Origin: JADJNW01 sp033761835
GTDB lineage: Bacteria > Bacteroidota > Bacteroidia > Chitinophagales > Saprospiraceae
Direction of reading: 5' to 3'
NCBI GenBank assembly: GCA_033761835.1
Contig: JANRME010000351.1
Coordinates: 1 to 45,710 of the forward strand
Length of the DNA: 45,710 nt
Positions 42,265 through 45,710 of this stretch are shown in pieces (position 1 is the first letter of the stretch; each line of letters opens with the position of its first letter). Below the pieces are notes generated by a model. That model had not been told where the DNA came from. It searched no databases and saw nothing but the letters and a program-made list of their open reading frames with translations. Made by a program: the position numbers and the translations under genes.

Positions 42265-42299
42265 ATAAATTCATTCAAAGATAAACACAAAATCGCAAT

Positions 42300-42881
42300 T
42301 CAGGAATTCTGCCACTTTCCAACGGGCATTGTCGGTTCAAAATTTTCTATTTTGGTAAATAAATCATCCAAATCGCTTGAAACCAATAGCATTTTGCGGT
42401 GAATATCTTTCAAAAATTGTTCTTCGTGCATCTTTTCTAATTGCATTATTAAAGGATCGAAAAATCCATTCACATTCCAAATACCAATCGGGTGCGCCGC
42501 TTGACTCAATTGTACCAGCGTCAGCATTTCAAATAATTCGTCCAGCGTGCCGTAGCCACCAGGCAAAGTAATAACGGTATCCGCTCGCTCCGCCATCACC
42601 AGTTTGCGCTCTGCCATGCTTTGCACCACTACGAGTTCGGTCAATCCAAGATGACAAACCTCCCGATCCCTTAGAAAATAAGGAATAATGCCTGTCACCT
42701 CGCCGCCATGTTCCAGAGCTGCATCGGCCAAAACGCCCATCAATCCTACGTTTCCAGCGCCATACACGAGCCGGATGCCGCGCTGCGCGAGGGATTTGCC
42801 GAGTTCATAAGCCGACTTTTCATAAATCGGATTCCTACCTTTACTTGAGCCACAGAAAACAAGCGCAGACTGAATGATCAT
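42300..42881 (-). CDS. LOG-family protein (cytokinin riboside 5'-monophosphate phosphoribohydrolase-like)
   Basis: A 193-residue LOG/TIGR00730 protein. VFCGSSKGRNPIYEKSAYEL opens the Rossmann-like fold, and the diagnostic PGGYGTLDE motif is at about residues 106-114. VYGAGNVGLMGVLADAAL and MAERKLVMAERADTVITLPG also fit. Members hydrolyse nucleoside 5'-monophosphates to base and ribose 5-phosphate, with a broad range in bacteria. The true substrate is unknown. A stand-alone gene; the fbp leader with array M lies downstream of its stop. Confidence 0.9.
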   Translation of the reverse strand: MIIQSALVFCGSSKGRNPIYEKSAYELGKSLAQRGIRLVYGAGNVGLMGVLADAALEHGGEVTGIIPYFLRDREVCHLGLTELVVVQSMAERKLVMAERADTVITLPGGYGTLDELFEMLTLVQLSQAAHPIGIWNVNGFFDPLIMQLEKMHEEQFLKDIHRKMLLVSSDLDDLFTKIENFEPTMPVGKWQNS

Positions 42882-43316
42882 CTTGATGCAATTATGGATT
42901 TTAAAAATAGCCTAAATTATGGATAAAAAAAATAAGTTACTCAAAATCAATATTGAATCAAGCAGCCATCAAATAGTAAGTCTTGCGTAGGCTTTGCCCC
43001 ATCTTGTACAGCAGCCACAAAGGCACAACGCGGCTTATCAGGCTTACAAAACACTCATAGCTGGCTCACCAGGTACCTGCCTTTGCCATTTTTTATAGGC
43101 TTGATACAAAGCATCTTATTTTCTTTAATTTATGGGCATATCGGGTCACTTTTAAGTGTTTTTTGAATGTTGAAACTCAAATTTCCTAATGTCAGCCTTT
43201 TACCCCTTATCCGTAATTCACCTTAAGTTTAAGTATTTAAAGTGGATTGAGTACAGAATTTAGCAAAAAATGTATCGAAAAGGAGAATATTTTTTTAATA
43301 TTTTTCACTCCAACTA
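42882..43316. other. gene-free stretch, possibly decayed coding DNA
   Basis: I find no intact gene in these 435 bases. On the minus strand around 42965-43110 three frames each hold short protein-like pieces broken by stops, for example DALYQAYKKWQRQVPGEP in one frame and LLYKMGQSLRKTYYLMAA in another. This pattern suggests a frameshifted remnant that I cannot assign to a family. The rest is AT-rich leader DNA before the tRNA promoter. Confidence 0.3.
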
Positions 43317-43347
43317 TTGCTTACAAACAGATATAACGTTATCTTTG
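43317..43347 (+). promoter_or_regulatory. promoter of tRNA-Val
   Basis: TTG at 43317-43319 and TATCTTTG at 43340-43347, spaced by 20 bases, match both elements of the Bacteroidetes sigma-A promoter. This is the best promoter match in the window. Confidence 0.8.
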
Positions 43348-43376
43348 CACTCGCCTTTTAAAACAGGCATTTGTGA

Positions 43377-43451
43377 GGGCGATTAGCTCAGCTGGTTTAG
43401 AGCATCTGCCTTACAAGCAGAGGGTCGGCGGTTCGAATCCGTCATCGCCCA
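43377..43451 (+). tRNA. tRNA-Val (anticodon TAC)
   Basis: A complete 75-base cloverleaf. The acceptor stem is GGGCGAT with ATCGCCC, the D arm contains AGCTCAGCTGGTTTAGAGC, the anticodon loop is CTTACAA giving TAC, and the T arm has GGTTCGAATCC. The 3' CCA is not encoded (ACTA follows). It has its own promoter and terminator. Confidence 0.97.
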
Positions 43452-43462
43452 CTAAAAAAGAG

Positions 43463-43491
43463 AGCCTTATCAGAATATGGTAAGGCTTTTT
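43463..43491 (+). terminator. intrinsic terminator of tRNA-Val
   Basis: AGCCTTATCA pairs with TGGTAAGGCT through a 10-base stem with one G-U pair and a GAATA loop, followed by TTTTT. Confidence 0.88.
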
Positions 43492-43496
43492 CATTT

Positions 43497-43604
43497 ATGC
43501 ATATCGTTTATAGCCTTTATTCAGCAAAGCTTGATCGGTATTACACAGATTCAATGAGTAATTTGGAAGATCGCTTGCTTTATCATAGGGAAAAAGCTTG
43601 TTTA
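43497..43604 (+). pseudogene. GIY-YIG endonuclease N-terminal remnant
   Basis: The frame from the ATG reads HIVYSLYSAKLDRYY, then MSNLEDRLLYHREKA, and then loses similarity. It resembles the N-terminus of small GIY-YIG (UPF0213-type) proteins, where VYILYS, YYIG and NLExRLxxH are conserved; here VYSLYS and YYTD are degraded versions. The conserved Arg and Glu blocks of the C-terminal half are missing, and the frame runs into the end of xdhC on the other strand. It follows the tRNA-Val terminator directly. I take it as a fragment left by a deletion, not an active enzyme. Confidence 0.55.
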
Positions 43605-44762
43605 TTATTTTTTAGTAATATTCACCTGTTCAATTACAAATTCGCTGCGAGGATGTATGGTTCCCGAGTATTGATGTAGCGATGATCCTTGTCGTTCGTT
43701 TAATACTGCTTTTATTTCGGACAGGATGGATAAAGCAATTTCCTCGGCTGTTTCTGCGCCGATGTCGAGTCCGACGGGGCTGTGAATGCAGGCGCGTTGG
43801 GGTGCTGTCAAGTGGATGCCTTGCTCTTCGAGTTCTCTAAGCATCCGCTCCAATTTTTTCTTGGGCCCTAGCATACCCAGATAACGAACGTTTCTTTTCG
43901 CTAATTGAGGCAACATGGCGAGGTCATAATTATAATTATGCGTCATCAGCACAAAAACGGTCAAATCGTCTATCTCAATTTGGTTGATTACATTTTCTGG
44001 CTTGGCGACTAACACTTGACAAGTAGGAGAGAAGCGCTCTTGCTTTGCATAATTGGGCCTGCCATCGATCACCGTTGTTTCCCATCCCAATATATCCGCC
44101 ATCGCCACTACTGGAATTACATCATTTCCTGCGCCCATCACCACGAGTGAAATCGCGGGTTCTACCAATTCAATGAAGGCGGTTAGATGCTGATTTTCAG
44201 TATGATAAGCCCTGAATAAAGATTGCCCATTTTTCAAAACCTGCATTCCATCTTCGATCAAAATATTTTTTAAAGCGGGGATATTTCCTTCGATGCATTC
44301 GTCTTTTCGTAAGAGCAAACAAGTACCAGGCTGTACATCTTTTTTACTTTCCAATGAAAACAAAGTAACCAAAACCGCTTTCTCGCGCTTATTTGCAATC
44401 TTTTTTAAAAGCTGAATGGGATTATTTAGATCATTTACATGGATCGGTTCGATCAAAACCTGAATAATGCCATTGCAACCAAGCCCTATCCCCAGGGTTG
44501 CATCGTCTTCATCCATCGTATCATAAGTCACCAGCATAGATCGTTGTTGCGACATCACCAATAAGGCTTTGCGCAGCGCATCGCCTTCCAGGCAACCACC
44601 ACTAATAGCACCAGTCAAATATCCATCTTCGGTAATCAACATCCGCGCACCCGGCCGCCGATAGGAAGAACCCTCCACGTGTACCACTGTCGCTAAGGCC
44701 ATTTGTTTACCTTGTTTTTGCGCTTCCTCATAGGACTGGATAATATCCTTTATTTCCTTCAT
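43605..44762 (-). CDS. XdhC/CoxI-family protein
   Basis: A 385-residue protein of the XdhC family. The N-terminal XdhC_CoxI domain has MALATVVHVEGSSYRRPGAR and TGAISGGCLEGDALRKALLV. The C-terminal Rossmann-type XdhC_C domain has LVVMGAGNDVIPVVAMADIL, YLGMLGPKKKLERMLREL and CIHSPVGLDIGAETAEEIA. XdhC inserts or sulfurates the molybdenum cofactor of xanthine dehydrogenase-type enzymes. No molybdoenzyme subunit is visible here, so it is an orphan or its partner lies to the right. It starts 25 bases after the Nudix regulator stop, suggesting an operon. The 3' end abuts the GIY-YIG remnant. Confidence 0.9.
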   Translation of the reverse strand: MKEIKDIIQSYEEAQKQGKQMALATVVHVEGSSYRRPGARMLITEDGYLTGAISGGCLEGDALRKALLVMSQQRSMLVTYDTMDEDDATLGIGLGCNGIIQVLIEPIHVNDLNNPIQLLKKIANKREKAVLVTLFSLESKKDVQPGTCLLLRKDECIEGNIPALKNILIEDGMQVLKNGQSLFRAYHTENQHLTAFIELVEPAISLVVMGAGNDVIPVVAMADILGWETTVIDGRPNYAKQERFSPTCQVLVAKPENVINQIEIDDLTVFVLMTHNYNYDLAMLPQLAKRNVRYLGMLGPKKKLERMLRELEEQGIHLTAPQRACIHSPVGLDIGAETAEEIALSILSEIKAVLNERQGSSLHQYSGTIHPRSEFVIEQVNITKK

Positions 44763-44787
44763 TACATCTCAGTTTGGAATATTTACT

Positions 44788-45483
44788 TTATATTTCAAAA
44801 TTATAACTCGACTTTAATAACTGTTGATATTTTTCATGGTTGAATTCATAAAAATAAGCCCCTTTGCGGGAATTAAATTTATCTTTCTCATCTAATTTTG
44901 TTAACACGCCGAGCGAAAATACTTTTCTTCTAAAATTCCTGGAGTCCAAAGGCCGCTGATAAATAGCTTCGTAAAGACTTTGCAGTTGCGGAATTGTAAA
45001 CTTTTCAGGAAGCAACTCAAAACCAATGGGTTGGTGTTTCGCTTTTTGCCGAAGTTCGATGAGCGCATCTTCCACCATTTTATCGTGATCCAGTACCAAT
45101 TTGGGTAATTCGTTGAGTTTGTACCAATAAGCCCCGTGTTTTTCTACTAATTCCTTATCCGACTCATCGATTCGTATTAAAGCATATTGCGCGATGGAAA
45201 TGCATCTGTATCCGTGATCCCGATTGGCTTTGCCGTAAGCTCTTAACTGCTCGAAAAACACATTATCCAGACCCGTTATTTCTTTCAAAATCCTTCTGGC
45301 GGCTTCGTCCACATCTTCGTCCAACTCAACAAAACTGCCGATCAGCGACCAGGCGCCTTTGTCCGGCTCAACCCTTCGCCGAAAAATCAATAATTTGAGC
45401 TCTCCATTATCAAAACCAAATACAATGCAGTCGGTAGCGACGTACATTTTCTCTTTATGGCTGTAAGCATCCTTCACTATCAA
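44788..45483 (-). CDS. Nudix-type transcriptional regulator (NrtR/AraR family)
   Basis: A 231-residue protein with an N-terminal Nudix domain and a C-terminal winged helix, the NrtR/AraR architecture. The Nudix box reads GSFVELDEDVDEAARRILKE: the second glycine is Ser and the REUxEE core is degenerate, so catalysis is unlikely and ligand sensing more likely. The C-terminal part (FTIPQLQSLYEAIYQRPLDS and NFRRKVFSLGVLTKLDEK) is typical of the DNA-binding domain. The 5' end is uncertain: this frame starts with TTG, while a GTG at 45477 or the ATG at 45447 are alternatives. It probably forms an operon with XdhC and may bind the palindrome upstream. Confidence 0.85.
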   Translation of the reverse strand: MIVKDAYSHKEKMYVATDCIVFGFDNGELKLLIFRRRVEPDKGAWSLIGSFVELDEDVDEAARRILKEITGLDNVFFEQLRAYGKANRDHGYRCISIAQYALIRIDESDKELVEKHGAYWYKLNELPKLVLDHDKMVEDALIELRQKAKHQPIGFELLPEKFTIPQLQSLYEAIYQRPLDSRNFRRKVFSLGVLTKLDEKDKFNSRKGAYFYEFNHEKYQQLLKSSYNFEI

Positions 45484-45534
45484 AATAAGTTTACCGAATT
45501 TGTTGTCAATAAATTACAAAGAAAAGGTATAAAA

Positions 45535-45584
45535 TTTTTTTGATTAATCTGGTGACTCCAAAGTCATAAGATTAATCAAAAAAA
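45535..45584. promoter_or_regulatory. 50-base palindrome upstream of the Nudix regulator
   Basis: Sixteen-base arms (45535-45550 and 45569-45584) are exact reverse complements, including TTGATTAATCT, with an inner TGACT/AGTCA stem after a GG/TA mismatch and a CCAA loop. The T-run is on the 5' side and the A-run on the 3' side on both strands, which is wrong for a terminator. An operator for a dimeric regulator is the simplest reading, and the neighbouring Nudix-type regulator is the natural candidate. Confidence 0.7.
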
Positions 45585-45606
45585 AGACTTTTATTGGTTG
45601 AAATGT

Positions 45607-45710
45607 ATGAAAACTATTATACGCTTTCAAAAATTAGGCGCCATGAAATACCCAATCATTTCTATTCAACCATTCTTTATACTATTTTTTCGTCAATTGC
45701 ACAACGCCAT
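45607..45710 (+). CDS. possible start of a gene running off the right edge
   Basis: A frame from the ATG at 45607 stays open to the end of the window (34 codons so far), with a second in-frame ATG at 45643 that gives MKYPIISIQPFFILFF. The hydrophobic stretch could be part of a signal or membrane segment. It is divergent from the regulator and downstream of the palindrome, where a regulated target would be expected. Too little is visible to name a product. Confidence 0.25.
   Translation, partial: MKTIIRFQKLGAMKYPIISIQPFFILFFRQLHNA

Noticed and set aside
45535..45584. Bidirectional terminator
   Set aside because: On both strands the T-run precedes the stem and the A-run follows it, the reverse of an intrinsic terminator.

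Overview
The window is chromosomal DNA of a Bacteroidota bacterium, most likely from the Saprospiria/Saprospiraceae side of the phylum. The pointers are a complete SprA translocon gene of the type IX secretion system (T9SS), three secreted proteins with T9SS C-terminal sorting domains, an extended acidic ribosomal protein S1, several promoters of the Bacteroidetes type (TAnnTTTG -7 box), and phylum-typical neighbours (ruvA-sprA, adk-obg, prs-L25). There is no prophage, insertion sequence or CRISPR array. This is mostly core genome with small decayed genes in the gaps.

Layout. 1-3040: end of a dTDP-rhamnose gene (rmlD) and UDP-glucose dehydrogenase (ugd), probably the edge of a surface polysaccharide region, with an acetyltransferase and an unknown gene between them. 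3193-9303: small envelope proteins (membrane-anchored DUF, redoxin, FG-GAP T9SS cargo, D,D-carboxypeptidase-like lipoprotein, small helical secreted protein, carboxypeptidase-regulatory-like protein, CYTH enzyme). 9363-18734: truncated DUF4396-like membrane gene, rpsA, acyl-CoA synthetase, haloperoxidase-like T9SS cargo, aminotransferase, purD. 19005-31334: ruvA, the 2450-residue SprA, an S9 peptidase and a DUF1684 protein. 31467-42881: obg, adk, an NlpC/P60 hydrolase, an omega-amidase-like enzyme, ribosomal L25, prs, an NfeD-like protein, glyA, a purple-acid-phosphatase-like T9SS cargo, fbp and a LOG protein. 42882-45710: tRNA-Val, a GIY-YIG remnant, an operon of a Nudix-type regulator and XdhC, and a large palindrome before the right edge.

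The strongest unexplained signal is in the gaps. At least thirteen intergenic sites carry short runs of degenerate 7- or 8-nt 'words' in register. At many sites a second run reads as the reverse complement, so the pair would fold into a long imperfect hairpin. Each site uses its own word but the architecture is the same. They abut or supply stop codons, and one (40837-41129) encloses a decayed four-helix-bundle (23S intervening-sequence type) gene. I read them as one family of non-coding elements; function and mobility cannot be decided from one window.

Functionally the window mixes housekeeping (translation, purine and one-carbon metabolism, gluconeogenesis, Holliday-junction processing) with a secretion theme: SprA is the outer-membrane channel that would export the FG-GAP, haloperoxidase-like and phosphatase-like proteins encoded within about 22 kb of it.
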